In this document: positions 12,629 to 25,098 of the stretch, piece after piece | How the letters are laid out: each line of letters begins with the position of its first letter | How positions within the stretch are numbered: position 1 is the first letter of the stretch | Assembly (NCBI GenBank): GCA_905250025.1 | Contig: CAJNOJ010000053.1 | Coordinates: 421,278-485,277, forward strand | DNA from: Adineta ricciae | Lineage: Eukaryota > Rotifera > Eurotatoria > Adinetida > Adinetidae | DNA: 64,000 nt | Direction of reading: 5' to 3' | Position numbers and translations under genes: made by a program | The notes under the pieces: generated by a model | Told to the model about the DNA's origin: nothing | The model's input: the letters and a program-made list of their open reading frames with translations, nothing else | The model's database searches: none

Positions 12629-14148
12629 AAAAATCCAGTTGCAATTGTTCCATAAGCTAGTAATAATTGAATTCCTTGCATCCAATTAGAATTACCATTC
12701 AGCACGCTGTTACCTAATCGAAGAAAAACATCGAAATGCGCAATAAATAATGTAATTCTATACTGCCCTTGGCTTACAAATGGCTACGGAAAATACCGTG
12801 CTGATGAGATCATAAGGTTTGAAATCAAAATCGAGAATAACGTTCGGTTCACCATTTGGTTTTTCATAGAATATGAAATTACTTGCCGCTAATGTAATTG
12901 GAGCAATGAAGCATAGAATCTGTGATGTCGAATTTTGTGTCACTGCTATAGCTTTAGTTTTTTTCAAAAGTAAAATGAGAAAAACATGAAATTGACATCT
13001 CACGTTCTGTGACATACTAAGTTCAATCTTATTTTTCAACGCACAAGAGATACAAGTAACAAACTCGATAATTGCACTGACTAATGGAAGAATAATTGCA
13101 GCTGTGAAACTCGAACTAATATGTAACTGTGCAATAGCTCCTTCCAGACTATCGACGATAAATTGACATAAACAGACAATCAAAGTTGTAGTAATAATCA
13201 ATGAACTGATGCTACAAAACAAAGATATTCATACAACGAGAGAAGGGAATCAATAGAATAGGATTTACTCTTTGATGAGTAGATAGATTTGGATAGGCTT
13301 TTTCGAATCGATTTCTATGATGGGTTCATGATCGATTGGACTATTTAAAATTGATGGTGAACGATCAAGAGCCATCATTGATAAAGCGGTGTGAACGCGA
13401 CGTTTTGTGTCACTTTGCCGTTTGATATCCGCAATGTACAAATACGAGTGCGTTTTCCAAGCAAAGACAATATTGACGATGCCGAGTAGAAAGAGTATCA
13501 ACGCACTGACATAAGAGAATCGACTCATTGTAGTCGAAGTCATTACATTCGATCCTAAGGAAATTTTCAATGCTGACGGACCTAATTGAACAAAGTGTGA
13601 ACATCAAAATTCATCTTCCTCGTTTGTTTGCATTACACAGAATAACAATGGTTAGACAGATTAATGATGCGGCATTGATGCCAGCTAATTTTTCACCGAA
13701 TGTTTGCTCCTTATAGCGTAAACCGCCGAAGAATAAAGCTAAACGTCGATAATTATCGTTCTAATTGTGAAATAATCTTTTCTGACATACCCAGTCCAAC
13801 TCCTACGCAAACATTGCTTGTAACCGCTCCTAGGATCGATGCTTTGACAACGTTAATTAAGCCTTTTCTCAATGCAACGACCGTAAATATCAACTCAGCG
13901 ACATTTCCCAAGCCGGAGTTTAAAAATCCTCCGAAAAAATTGCCACAGTATTGTGCAACACTTTCCGTTGCTTCAGTGGCGAACGCCGCCAATGGAACAA
14001 TGGCGACAATCGCTGTACAAAATATCAAGGTTGGATTCTCCGAAAAGTAGTATTTGAAAATAAATGCGATTGGACAACAAATCGACAGGCCAAAAAAGAT
14101 CCGATTTCGCAGCGATGTTGATCGAATATAATTTACTAGCGAATTCAT
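12613..14148 (-). CDS. CAX-type Ca2+(cation)/H+ antiporter
   Basis: About 413 aa from six exons (transcript order): 14148-13791, 13738-13637, 13581-13269, 13211-13018, 12951-12778, 12713-12613. Hydrophobic throughout, with the two-half architecture and length of the vacuolar CAX family. The first half has the c-1 motif region GNVAELIFTVVALRKG, in which the GN and Glu are conserved. The second half aligns with the family up to ALKNKIELTIAV and ends with NSNWMQGIQLLLAYG, as CAX proteins do. In the second motif, however, the usual GNAAEH is replaced by SAIIEF, so Asn and His are lost while Glu stays. It may be a divergent exchanger with altered specificity. The intron at 13017-12952 ends in AAAG rather than a pyrimidine-rich acceptor, and was chosen because it restores full family alignment. 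Confidence 0.88.
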
Positions 14149-15785
14149 CGGAATACAAATAATATTAAATAGAAATTAGCGCTCTATGCCAATTAGCTTG
14201 TTTTGTTCATTCGAAAAGACGCGACATTGCACTATTCATCAGCAGTAATCATATGCAAAACAGAGAGGCTATTTCACTATGTCAACCGCCCATGACATCG
14301 TTATTCGATTTCATCTTCCTCTTCTTCGTTTTTTTTTGTGTTGAAAAGAATGAATGATTTGTTTGATTTTGTATCTTTACAAAAAAAGGGGACGAAGAAG
14401 AAAAGAGCAAGCACAAATCTTTAATATAATGTCAATGTATACACACGTCATTCATTTACTTGCATTTTAAAATCGATATGTTGTAATGAGTTGAATGAAA
14501 AGTAAGCCTACGGTTGTCTTTCAGAATTATTTATTTTACGATCACATAAAAACCTCGTTTGCTCTCCTCTGCGTCTTATCAAGTCTGTTAAATCGTAGTT
14601 CGCTTATCATGCGTTGTGTGCGCGCAAGCAACGGATGACAAGTTCTCAAATAACCCAGCCACGTTAAGTTTCGTTCTTCGAGAGAAAGTAATTATTGGCG
14701 CAACAAACTTTTGATAAAAATAAACAGAAAGCGAGGATTTACGGCATATGCGCGTGCGCTCTTACACATTCGAAATTTGATCATAGTCGTCATCAACGGA
14801 TTATACTTCTCTTCATCATTCGCATTCTTAACTCAAAATATTTAAATGACGAACGAGAAAGAAGGAGTAAACACACGCACATATTATATACAGGAGAGAC
14901 GCCATCTGCCTTTTTCAAACAGCATCAGAGCAGCATATAGAGAGGAAGAGAACAATTTACACAGAGCTTTATCAAACAGAGGGAAGAGAAAAAAAAAAGT
15001 GGATATATCAAGAAAAAAATCTCGTTGAATTGGTTAAGAAGAAAAACTAAAAGAGAGAAAGGGAGATATCATTCGTTTCTGTGTATATTCGATTGAAGTG
15101 ACAATAATACCGAGCAAGAAAAACGACAATAACGTTTGACGATAGTTATATTCGATCAGCAAACAATTGATAAAGGTAAATGATTTGAAGCGAGAGGAAA
15201 AAATGAAACGAAACCGTTTCTTTCGTCGGTCTCATTTTCTTGACAATTGAGCATATTCCACAGTTTGTTTACCGAGCGTTTCTTGTCATCTAATTCAAAG
15301 GAAGAATTTTGTTAGATGATGTTTAATAGCGATTGTTCAATATTTACTTCTACAAACATTGACAGATTGGTCTATTAGCATGAGCGATTCGAAAGAAAAA
15401 ACGTACTCTCTCTCTCTCTCTCTTTCTTTTCTTTATCGCTGAAAAGCATTTGTAATTTGAAAATAAAACAAGTAAACATGTACATATTGATATATTGATA
15501 TAAACTAGCCAGAGTCTCTTAATTAGACATACTGACAAGAAAACGAGAGAGGGAGAGAGAGAGAGATGACGAAGACGACAGCAGCATAGCTCGTGCGTGC
15601 TAAACTAAGTAAACAAAACACACGTACGAACATAATAAAATATATGATCGTGTATATCATAGCAGAAGTAGTAAATTTCGTTTGTAGAGAGAAAACGATT
15701 AAGGTAATAGAACGAACTTGTTTTACTTTTCGATTTTACATTTGATAGGCATTACTAACATAAATAAGACGTACTCTAGATCATC
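14149..15785. other. Intergenic between divergent exchanger and zinc-finger genes
   Basis: This 1.6-kb region separates two divergently transcribed genes and should hold both promoters. It contains a pyrimidine tract (CT repeats, about 15407-15432) and a purine tract (GA repeats, about 15545-15567). These are mutual inverted complements that could pair in a transcript. No coding chain seen. Confidence 0.45.
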
Positions 15786-17722
15786 ATGATAACTCAAGTT
15801 CTGACCGATGATGATAATATCAATAATGGTGTACTTGATTTAAGTGTTAGAAAAAGATTACCTGTATTACTTTCTCCACCATCGTCGACAGCATCGTCTT
15901 GTTCGTCTTCCTCGATGGTTTCTCCGAAATTGACAGTGCCGATTGGGAAACGAGCTTTAGACCTACCTGCGACGAATCCAACATCTAGAGTTCAACAGAC
16001 AAATAAACGACCGTTACGTTTCCAATGTAAACATTGTGAGTATAAAGCACCATCGACATCATTAATGCAAAATCATATCTATCGTCATACTGATCTAACT
16101 CCATATTCGTGTGCTTATTGTGGCCATAAATCGACGACAAAATCGACAATTATGGTTCATATTGAACTTTGTCATCCGAACATGGAAGTGAAAATACACG
16201 AAAATCGTGTACGTGAACAAGATTTCTACCGAGATTTGAACAGTTCAGAAATACCAAGTTTACCAACAACAAGTCAAGAACCAAAAATGAAACGCGCACG
16301 TCATTCAACTCAGCCTGACAATGAAATTCAACCGATCAATGGTGTTGCTATTCCAATGAATACAATTATGAATTACGGAAATGATCTGTCACCCATTGCA
16401 AGTGATGAACTGTACGACACTGACAATCTGGAATCCATGCTATTACCAGTCACAGATGGAACAGATGATGACAATGAACAAAAACAAGAAAATGAAATAT
16501 CTCCAGCATTGAAATTTAAATGCACACCACCATCAACTCCTCTCATCGATTCACCTTCACTCGTCGATACTAAAGGATCTGATTCCGAAGGTTGATTTCT
16601 TTTCTGAGCTGCAAAGATTTCTTGACTATTCGTGATTTGTTTCTTCTAGATGATGGTGAATATCTTCTTGTTTATAATCGTCCAAAACAATTCTATGGAT
16701 CACTCTACGAACCAGATAAACAGTAAGATGAACATAGTCTCCTGATCATCACTTTTTTCTTCTCATACAGATATGCGTGTCAATTATGTACTTATACGAC
16801 AAATCATCGGCCAAGTATGGAAGATCACGTCTTCGTACACACAAATGAAAGACCGTACAAGTATGTCTTATTGACTTTGATCTTTTCTTCAGTCGATTAA
16901 CTCTCGTCTTATTCCATACTTTAAATAAACACAAATATCCGGTGCCATCGATTGCTCTGATAGACATGTTTGAAGTTAAACTCATTCGACCACAGTATAG
17001 AAATAGCAGGTTGATGTGAATATCAGTTGAGCTATATACTTGGAGAAGAAATATGAATGTTTGTAGAATAGAGATGATGGAATTTATTTGACTTTAGGTG
17101 TGGTTATTGCGGCGAAGAGATTCATACGCGCTATGCAGCTACTTATCATATAAAATACAAACATCCTGGCATGCCACGTAATTTTATACAAAATAAAGCG
17201 GATATAACACAATTTTATGTGAATCGAGCGAAAAAAGAAGAAGAAAAAAATCAATTTAAAGTTGTGGACACTCGTCGTGTGAAAGTTTCCTCTCGTAATA
17301 ACAAAACAAGTGATAGACAACAGAATAAATTCGACCAGTCAGCAGAGCATACTGCTCAACATGACACTTCACCTTCACCGACTTCATTCATCTCTGTCCC
17401 ACCATCCAAATCTCGATCACCAACGCCAACACCAAATACATCTCAACCACTTCCGCCACCAGACTATCGATTTTTATTAGCCTGGTCGTATTATTTGGCA
17501 ACACAAGCTGCTTGCCTTTCGCCTCTACTGCAACAGCAAGGACAATCGCCATTCTCGTTACCAACCGATCCAGAAGCAGCAGCGAAAGTTCTACAAGCTA
17601 TGCAAGCAATGATGAATCCTTTAACAACAATGCACAGTCCGAACAGCAAGAATGAACAGAACGCTGTTGGATCGAAGACTACAACAGCTGCGATTGCCAA
17701 AGAGAAATCTGACAAATCCTAA
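15786..17722 (+). CDS. Four-finger C2H2 zinc-finger protein with CtBP-like motif
   Basis: About 530 aa from four exons: 15786-16590, 16650-16722, 16771-16860, 17098-17722. Two C2H2 fingers lie at residues about 79-101 (FQCKHCEY...HIYRH) and 107-130 (YSCAYCGH...HIELCH). A second pair follows about 160 residues later (YACQLC...HVFVH and YKCGYCG...HIKYKH), with the finger-linker HTNERPYKC between them. Near the N-terminus VLDLSVRKR (about residues 16-24) fits the V/P-x-DLS-x-R/K binding motif for the corepressor CtBP. The C-terminus is Ser/Pro/Gln-rich. Probable nuclear DNA-binding repressor; I cannot name an ortholog. The finger region is split by introns, unlike tandem-array C2H2 genes. Confidence 0.85.
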
Positions 17723-18227
17723 TGGAATTCCATTGCTGAACCGGTGATCACTCAATTAAATACAATGTATTCTCGTTTCGTACATCCGCTTTTTTAGTAT
17801 TCACAACATCTATTATAAGAGTTAGACTTTTCTGTTTTATTCGTCGTTTTTCACCTGTATAATTTCAATTTCGAGAAAAACACTTATCAATAACGTTTCT
17901 TTTTTCATTCTGGGAATAATAAATATAGAAATACTCTACTAAAAAGAAATTCTTTGCTGAGATTTTTGTGAACTACATACTGCGAAATGTAGATCACTAT
18001 TCAAACATAGATGCCTCACTCCAAACTGTGTTTTGCAATTTTTCCTGACACTTAAGAACATAGATAAAGACTGATGTGTTGCTTCATATCTTTTCCGTTG
18101 GAAAACGAAACCTTATCAGAGAAAAGTCAATAGAGAAAAAGTGGTTGTTTATAAGAATGATGTGAAAGCAGCTTTGCACGCCCTTTCCTATTAAAGGTAT
18201 AGAAGTCTCTAGCCAAGGACGCAGCAT
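17723..18227. other. Intergenic spacer
   Basis: About 500 bp of AT-rich sequence containing the zinc-finger 3' end (AATAAA-like at about 17918) and the AprA-family promoter. A GACGCAG acceptor-like triplet sits 3 bases before the next ATG. No other structure seen. Confidence 0.4.
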
Positions 18228-20487
18228 ATGGAGTCTACTGTTGGCTTTCTCAGTTTGATTATCATTGGTCTATTGTGTATCGAAAGAAGCTCATCTACTC
18301 CATTGGATGACTATGTTCGTGCACCAGATCCGCATTACGGATGGCTTACTATCCGGACGTACCAGGAACCAGATTATAAGCTATACATTCTGAATTTTAC
18401 ATCACAGAAATGGTTAAACGGTAAGTTCTTGTTTATTTTTAGCTTCATTCTTCTCATGGATATCATCAATAGAAAGTTTTACTGATCATCCAATATGGTG
18501 GCATTATCTATGTATTACAGTTCCGAATAAACTTACACGACCCAACAGTGCATTTATGATCATCGATGGAGGTCATAATACGGATGGGTAATGATTGTTT
18601 TCGTCGAAATCAAAGATTGTCTTACTGCAATTTTAGAATTCCAAAGCCTCAAGATAATATGCTTGCATTGACTTCAATGTTTGCAATTAGTTCTGGCAGT
18701 CTCGGTGTTCATTTACAAGATATACCTAATCAATCATTCCGATTCAAAGTTAATATCGAATTTTGACTTCTGAAGTTTTCAGAACATGATTGAATGGTTT
18801 ATTCTAGGCTGATCCATCGAATAGAAGTCGTAGTGAAGATGCGCTAATTGCTTGGACATGGAAAGCATTTATTGAAGATCCAAGCAATCCATACATTCTT
18901 CTTCGTATGCCAATGACCAAAGTATGAAAGATGGTGTTTCTCGTGAGGAAAAATCTCTCTCTTTTCCTGTTTTTAGGCTACAGTTCGAGCTATGGATGCG
19001 GTACAAGACTTTGCAAAACAACTAGGTATCACTGTACCAAAAACATTTGTCATCGGTGGTGCTTCGAAAGTATGTTTTTGTCAACAGTTTTACTGATTAT
19101 ATTTAATATCATTTTCACTTTTAGCGCGGATGGACAAGTAAGTCGTACCGGTTGATCATGTCGATTTCTCCTTACATAAAATCATTCAGCATGGACAGCG
19201 GCTGCAGTCGATAACGAACGTGTTATTGGCGCAGTACCCATTGTTATGGATATTCTCAACCTTCAACGAGTACGTTACCCGCCAACGTGATATTTTCCGT
19301 ACAATTGTTTGTGTTTTAGAATATGCATCATCATTTTCGAGTAAAGTCATTTTGTCTTCATTGATATATTCGACGGATCGTTTGATAGTCTCTGGCTGGA
19401 TGGACTTTCGCATTCAATGATTACTACGAACTAAATATCACCCAATATGTTGATCATCCAAATTTAGGTAAAATGGGACAAATTGTCGATCCATACAGTG
19501 AGTACAATTCTTCCTGGATATGATAGTTACATATCGTTTTTGTTGTTATAGGTTATTTTGAACGATACAGACGAATGAAAATCTTGCAGATCCAAACAGG
19601 CGGCGATGAATTTTTCCTTCCTGACAATGAAGTAGAATGAATTCTTCACGTAATCTTCGTAGTATTTTATTCGATCTAGGATGCATTCTGGACTGATTTA
19701 CAAGTCGCTACTGGTGGCTCGTATTTGAGGTGTGTGTTCATCATTGATTTGACTTGACTCGTGAAAAAAATCTATTCTGTAATTCGCAGACGACTACCCA
19801 ATGCTGAACATTCATGTGCTGGTCATGAAATTAGCTTATTCTTCACAATGCGAAGTTTCTATCTAAGTATCTACGATGTAAGTTTATATACTTGATTTAT
19901 TCCGGTAAATTTTATTAATATTTCTCTATCGATCAAAGAATCGACCATTACCATCATTCAAATGGATCAAGACATCAAACAATACCCATGGTTACATTCG
20001 TGCTACAGTTGACTTCAGTGTTGGTCCTAAACCAATCAACGTGTACGGTTATCATGCTCGAACCCTCAATGACAAACGGTTTGTACACATTTCTAAAAGG
20101 AAAACCATCAAATTAGCTCGTATATTTTTCAGGCGTGATTTTCGTCTTGTTATCGGCGATCCAAACCATCCAGGCAAAGCCATGGCTAATCCAGTTATTT
20201 GGCTCAAAAACAACGTTGTCATCGAAGTAAAAGCCCTTCAATCTTGATAAAAGAATAAAGCATATTCATTTCTTGCTAAACTAATCTAGACCCAAACTTC
20301 AACAACTGTTGTTTATTCTCTAACAATCGCAAACCCAATGAATGGTTGGGAAGCTTTCTTTATTCAAGCCGACTTCCCCGGTCCAGACGGTACTGCATTG
20401 GAATTAACCACGGAAACACAAATAATTCCCGATACATATCCAACAGGCGACTGTTCTGGTGCTGGTTGTACTGGCACACTTGTTTAG
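18228..20487 (+). CDS. PhoPQ-activated pathogenicity-related / AprA family secreted protein
   Basis: About 483 aa from 15 exons: 18228-18420, 18521-18587, 18637-18748, 18808-18921, 18977-19069, 19125-19137, 19190-19269, 19320-19340, 19389-19497, 19552-19631, 19680-19729, 19790-19877, 19939-20078, 20133-20226, 20290-20487. Phases all close, including micro-exons of 13 and 21 nt. An N-terminal signal peptide (FLSLIIIGLLCIERSSS) indicates secretion. The core follows the PhoPQ_related family (Pfam PF10142, alpha/beta-hydrolase-like): AWTWKAFIEDP, FVIGGASKRGWTTW with the GxSxRG nucleophile-elbow region, then GDEFFLPDNEDAFW and HGYIRATV. Characterised relatives are the Dictyostelium proliferation repressor AprA and bacterial PhoP-regulated proteins; the reaction is unknown. 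Distribution in bacteria and protists makes transfer possible, but intron content is fully native. A polyA signal AATAAA is at 20542. Confidence 0.9.
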
Positions 20488-20832
20488 TTTGTTTCGTTCA
20501 CCAACATTCTTTTTCTGCATTGATTGAAAACGAAATTAAAGAATAAAGATACATACTCGAACACTGCTAAACAAACTGTGAAGGACATTTGATGTACTCG
20601 TCGGTTTTCTATTTTATTCGCATGAACGATGCTCATCTTCGTTAACTCTACTCGCGTATTCAAACAATGAACACGATTTTTTGCTTTGATTGTACATAGT
20701 CATATATGAATAGATAGAAGCAACAACAAAGTAAAATGGAGAACAAATGATTTTATTTGACAGTTCACTACGTCTTACAAATGAATTTTTGCTTTCTCTC
20801 CTTCATTATCATTCAAATCGATTCGGTTGGTT

Positions 20833-22024
20833 TTAATCAAGCCAAGGTAAACTTTGTAGTGTATCCAGTTTCGGACGGCGATGTTCATTCGGATGTAAAC
20901 ATTGTTTCATCGTATGATATGCATCTTTATCACTCGAACTTAGAAATGGAAGTTGAGATCGACCATTGATAATTGCAACTTTCGACCGAAATGGATATTG
21001 TTGAAATAACAAGAAATACAGACAAATTCCCAATGCCCACACGCACGAACGTTCACCGTCGTATCGTTTCTGCGTAATCCATTCTGGTACCATCGTTTCT
21101 AATGTTCCCTGAAGAAGAAACATTCGAAAAGACTCGGAAAGAAGCTTGAACGAACCTGGAATTCATAGAAGTCTTCTGTTTGCGCTGGAGCTGCTGAACC
21201 AAAGTCGATAAAGCATAGTGAACGATCATTTTTACAATAGAGAATATTTTCAAGTTTACAATCTCGATGCCAGATGCCATAGGTACGTAGTGCGATGTTA
21301 ATTCGAATCATTTCACGAAAGATATGTCGTAACAATTCTGTATTAGCTAAGGGCGTACTCTCCATCACAAAGTGAAACAGTGTGCATGAGTTGGGAATCT
21401 TTTCCATGATGAATATAAAGCGTTCGGGTTCTTCGAAATGTTCGAAGATGCGAATAACACCAGATAAACCACGAAGGCGCCAGAGAAGTTCGATCTCATA
21501 TGGGACGCGTTTCTAGCAGAGCAAAGAAAAGTTTTTCCATAAGAATTTCTATGTGAGTTATGTGATCATTTACATCTTCGAACACTCCCCAATTGAGTAT
21601 ACGATCTTTGGGAAGAAATTTCATGACAACTGGTACATTGTCTAGTCGTCGTCGGCCATCATAGACTTGTCCGAAACCACCTTTACCTAAACAAGTCGAG
21701 GTAACATATTCGCGATTGAATGGTTTCAGTGTCTTCGCCGATCTCAGAAATGGATCCGGCATACATGACGGTGGTCGACGAACATGTAAGTTATAATAAT
21801 CATGAGGATTATCATCGGAAAATGCCGGTGACTGAAAGAAAAATGTCAATTGTTTCAAAGTTTGTGCTTTCACCTCTTACTAATCGATCGAATACTGGAT
21901 GAATATAATCAAAAAATGGATGGAAAGGTGTGTGACGGCCGTGAAAAAAGATTGGTGGTGGCGGTGGTGGTACAAAGCGTCGCATTGGGTTTCCGAACCA
22001 CAGATCCTCAAGTAATCGATTCAT
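20833..22024 (-). CDS. PIM-like serine/threonine protein kinase
   Basis: About 344 aa from four phase-0 exons: 22024-21881, 21831-21574, 21512-21156, 21108-20833. The N-terminus has a run of six prolines. The kinase domain starts at about residue 90 with the P-loop GKGGFGQVYDG, followed by VVMKFLPKDRI (ATP-binding Lys) and RVPYEIELLWRL. The catalytic loop is HRDCKLENIL (about 216-225), and the Mg-binding DFGS is at about 237. The APE site reads VPEW, as in PIM kinases (PPEW), and PIM-type residues continue to the end (WALGICLYFLLF, PWLD). All catalytic residues are intact, so it should be active. PIM kinases are constitutively active and controlled mainly by expression level. It converges on the AprA-family gene with 345 bp between stops. 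Confidence 0.93.
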
Positions 22025-25000
22025 TACAGTATCTAAATCAAGCAGAGAATGAACATTTTGCAACTAAGCTTGGTGATGTTGACGAGAAATCATAGATTTT
22101 TGAATGAAATCAAAGCGGCTGGACTGTACATTTCTTCTTCTTCTTCTTCTTCTTTCTCTCTACATTTATTTACGCTTCAATGAATAATACAAATGTCGCG
22201 TATAATTACAATTTACACGAGATGATATGTCAAAAATCATTTTTAAACAATTCTATAACCTTCTATCATCGACGTAATTCCATCGAGGGAAACTAACCAG
22301 ATTTCTTTCGTCCTTAAAATGTATTGATAGATGTTAGTATGAAAATGATTGATAGGCGTCGATTCTTATCGGACTTCGACCGACGTTAATAGCCACTGTA
22401 CGTATATTTTCGTTCGTTTTCTCATTCTTTATTTATTCTAATAAAGTATTCGATCGATTGTGCTTACATAGGCCAAGCTTGTTACCGCTGACAAAACAGA
22501 TGACAAGCCGATCATGCAAATCGAAAAAACACAAAACCATGTGTTTTATATCTTAATCAATAGCCACAGAAAAACCTTGCTAAACACAGCAAGAGGATTA
22601 CATTCAGATTTTTTTACGATACGAATCAAAAGGAAATGATATGTATGATTAATAAATTTTCTATCGATTGCAAAGCGTCTCTTCGATTGAAAAAGTGATT
22701 TTGTCGTTAGGTAGTCATCGATTGATGTTGATAGCTATTTCAAACTCGTTCTGTCTAAGATCGCACTTTTTCCAACATATTTCCGTCTGTGGTTTGCGTG
22801 TATCAATAGTGTGTTTTTCTTTTATGTCGTTTTTTCTTAATATGATAATTGATGACTAGGATAAAAGTTAATGATGAATGATAATCATCATTGCCTACGC
22901 ATCATCCATTGATGACTTGTGTTAATAATAAGCACAAAAATTGTATACAAGGCCGTGAACAGTGTGTACCGGTGCATTGTTTGTGCAATTGTCTTCTATT
23001 CATTGAATTGATAAACAACAATGCCATGAAGGTGATCGGATAACAAGTTTGTCAATAAAAAACAACAGAAGATCTAATCTATCCTACGGTTATCGCCAAA
23101 ACCATTTCAGATGCTTTTCATTATTGTCCAATATCTATTTCTTCTTCTTCGATAGAACTCAATCGATAGATCTTTTTTATTTGAATTTCCTTCAGATTAA
23201 ACTGACATTCGGAATGTCTTTGGCGCATAGAAATGATCGATGCATTGTTTATAAATGATTTAAGTATCGCATTGAGTGTTCCTTGATGATCATATCTGGT
23301 TTTCTTTTTGTTCATCTGTGAAAAAAGAAACAAGAGAATGAACATGACAATAATTAATCAACGAATGTGCTCTCTCTCTTTTCCTTTGATAAATCCATCT
23401 ACCCTGATATCATTTTGAATCCATTAGGGATAAATGGAAAATGTAGGTTATCAATGATGAATACACAGATCTGTACGGTAAGTTCATGGACGAGTTTTTC
23501 TGAGCTTCTGATGTCATAAGTCAATAAAAAAAGGGACAAGAACACAAGTGAATGATATTTATCTAAATGACATTTGAAAAAAGTGTCGGTTTGTTTTTTA
23601 ACAAAATCACTTCATCGAAAATGTTGTTGCCTGTTAAGCTTATCAAATCTATTGATCGAACTCAAGAGAGTGAAAGTAAGAGACAATCGTCTGATGTACT
23701 CGTGTCCGGTATTGCGTCTATTCCCTAACCATAAATGATAATCTTTGCTGTTTGCTCTTTCAGTTCTGACACTAAGGTGTCACTTAACACAACATTCGAA
23801 TCTGTACACATGTATCATTTCATTTCAATTGATGCGAGCGATCATGAAAACAAAAAGACTGAACTAGTAGTGAAAGGATTGATCATAGAACTTTGATTGG
23901 TCTACGAAAATTGAGGTGACAATTTAATTGACTCGATAATGTTGGCAACTTCCTTTTATGAGGAAAACAATCGGTGCAAATAAAAAGCTATTGAAAGAGA
24001 AGTTAGTTTGACACGCTAATAGCAATGAAGACAAATATCGAGTCGAAAAAAGAAAGTTAATATTTGCACTTTTTCTTCACTGTGCAACTGAAACATTTAG
24101 TTTTTTTCGTCTTTGTGTGTGATGTGCAAAATTCACTGATTGGCTTCTGTGTGTGGCATCTCAACCAATCTTGTTTTTCTTCTGCGTGCGCGAAAATCTT
24201 TTTCCCTCTCTCCCTCTCACTCTTGCATTCGGCAGTGGCGGGTTGGAAACTGGGCCAACATCAAACAGAAGAGAGCGAGAGAGAGGAAGAAGGAGAACGA
24301 AGGTAAGAATACGATGTCTCATATGTCTGATTTAGTCTTCGAGAGAGAGAGAGAAAAGGAAACTAGTCTGTGTCTGTCTCGATTTGAGTGATTCGTTGGT
24401 GGACTGTGTTGATCTTGTTTCAAGTTAATGAGCTGGCTGGCCAGAGAGAACGAATCGCATTATCCTAAAAAATATTCTTCATCTCGTCGTATTCGAAAAA
24501 AGCAAACCAAAGAGAGAATATCAGTGCAACCTCGATGACCGACATCCACACAGGTATGAGATAACCTCATGAGAATCTGGATATGCGCACGACGAAAATC
24601 ATATTGACCTCGAACTCCTTTCGATCTAGACAAAAAAAGAGCTGAACTTTAGTTTGTTTTGTTTATTCGACTGTTGCGACAGAGTCTATCGACACGAATA
24701 ATTAACTAAAGTTGAAGTGAACCATTACTAGCGAAAAAGAAAACGAAAGGAAGATCTCAATCGTTTATTTGTACACATTATCCTACTATCCTTGAAAACA
24801 TACGGGTGTGATGCATATAGATACATGATGTGTATATCTCACATCGCTAAAACACATGACACTCATGATCAACATAAAATGCGCTTTATGAGAGCATGTG
24901 CATCATTGCAAATGGGTGGAGAATACAGAGAGATATGTTGACCATAGTTCATATAATTAAAAATTCGAAAAGAAGAAGAAGAAGAAGAAGCGAACGAAGA

Positions 25001-25098
25001 GTTGATCACTTCATCATCGTTATCATTAAGTTATGACTGAGAACGAAAATGAAGAATGAAAAATTTCTTGCCTTCTAGATCAGTAAGCCTTGGAAAGG
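22025..25098. other. 3.1-kb gene-free region between kinase and nuclear receptor
   Basis: This is one of the longest gene-free stretches in the window. It lies between divergent genes and should contain both promoters and any long 5' UTRs. CTT repeats occur near 22130, an AGA/GAG-rich tract near 24266-24355 and an AAG-type tract near 24970. Open frames are short and low in complexity. I could not identify RNA genes or mobile elements. Confidence 0.45.

Noticed and set aside
12758-12780. Early stop in the exchanger gene (ending CKPRAV)
   Set aside because: A GTAAGC donor precedes the stop, and a further exon at 12713-12613 supplies the family-typical C-terminus.
23000-23345. Short frames in the 22-25 kb region
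   Set aside because: Basic or Phe-rich chance frames without start context, splice sites or recognisable motifs.
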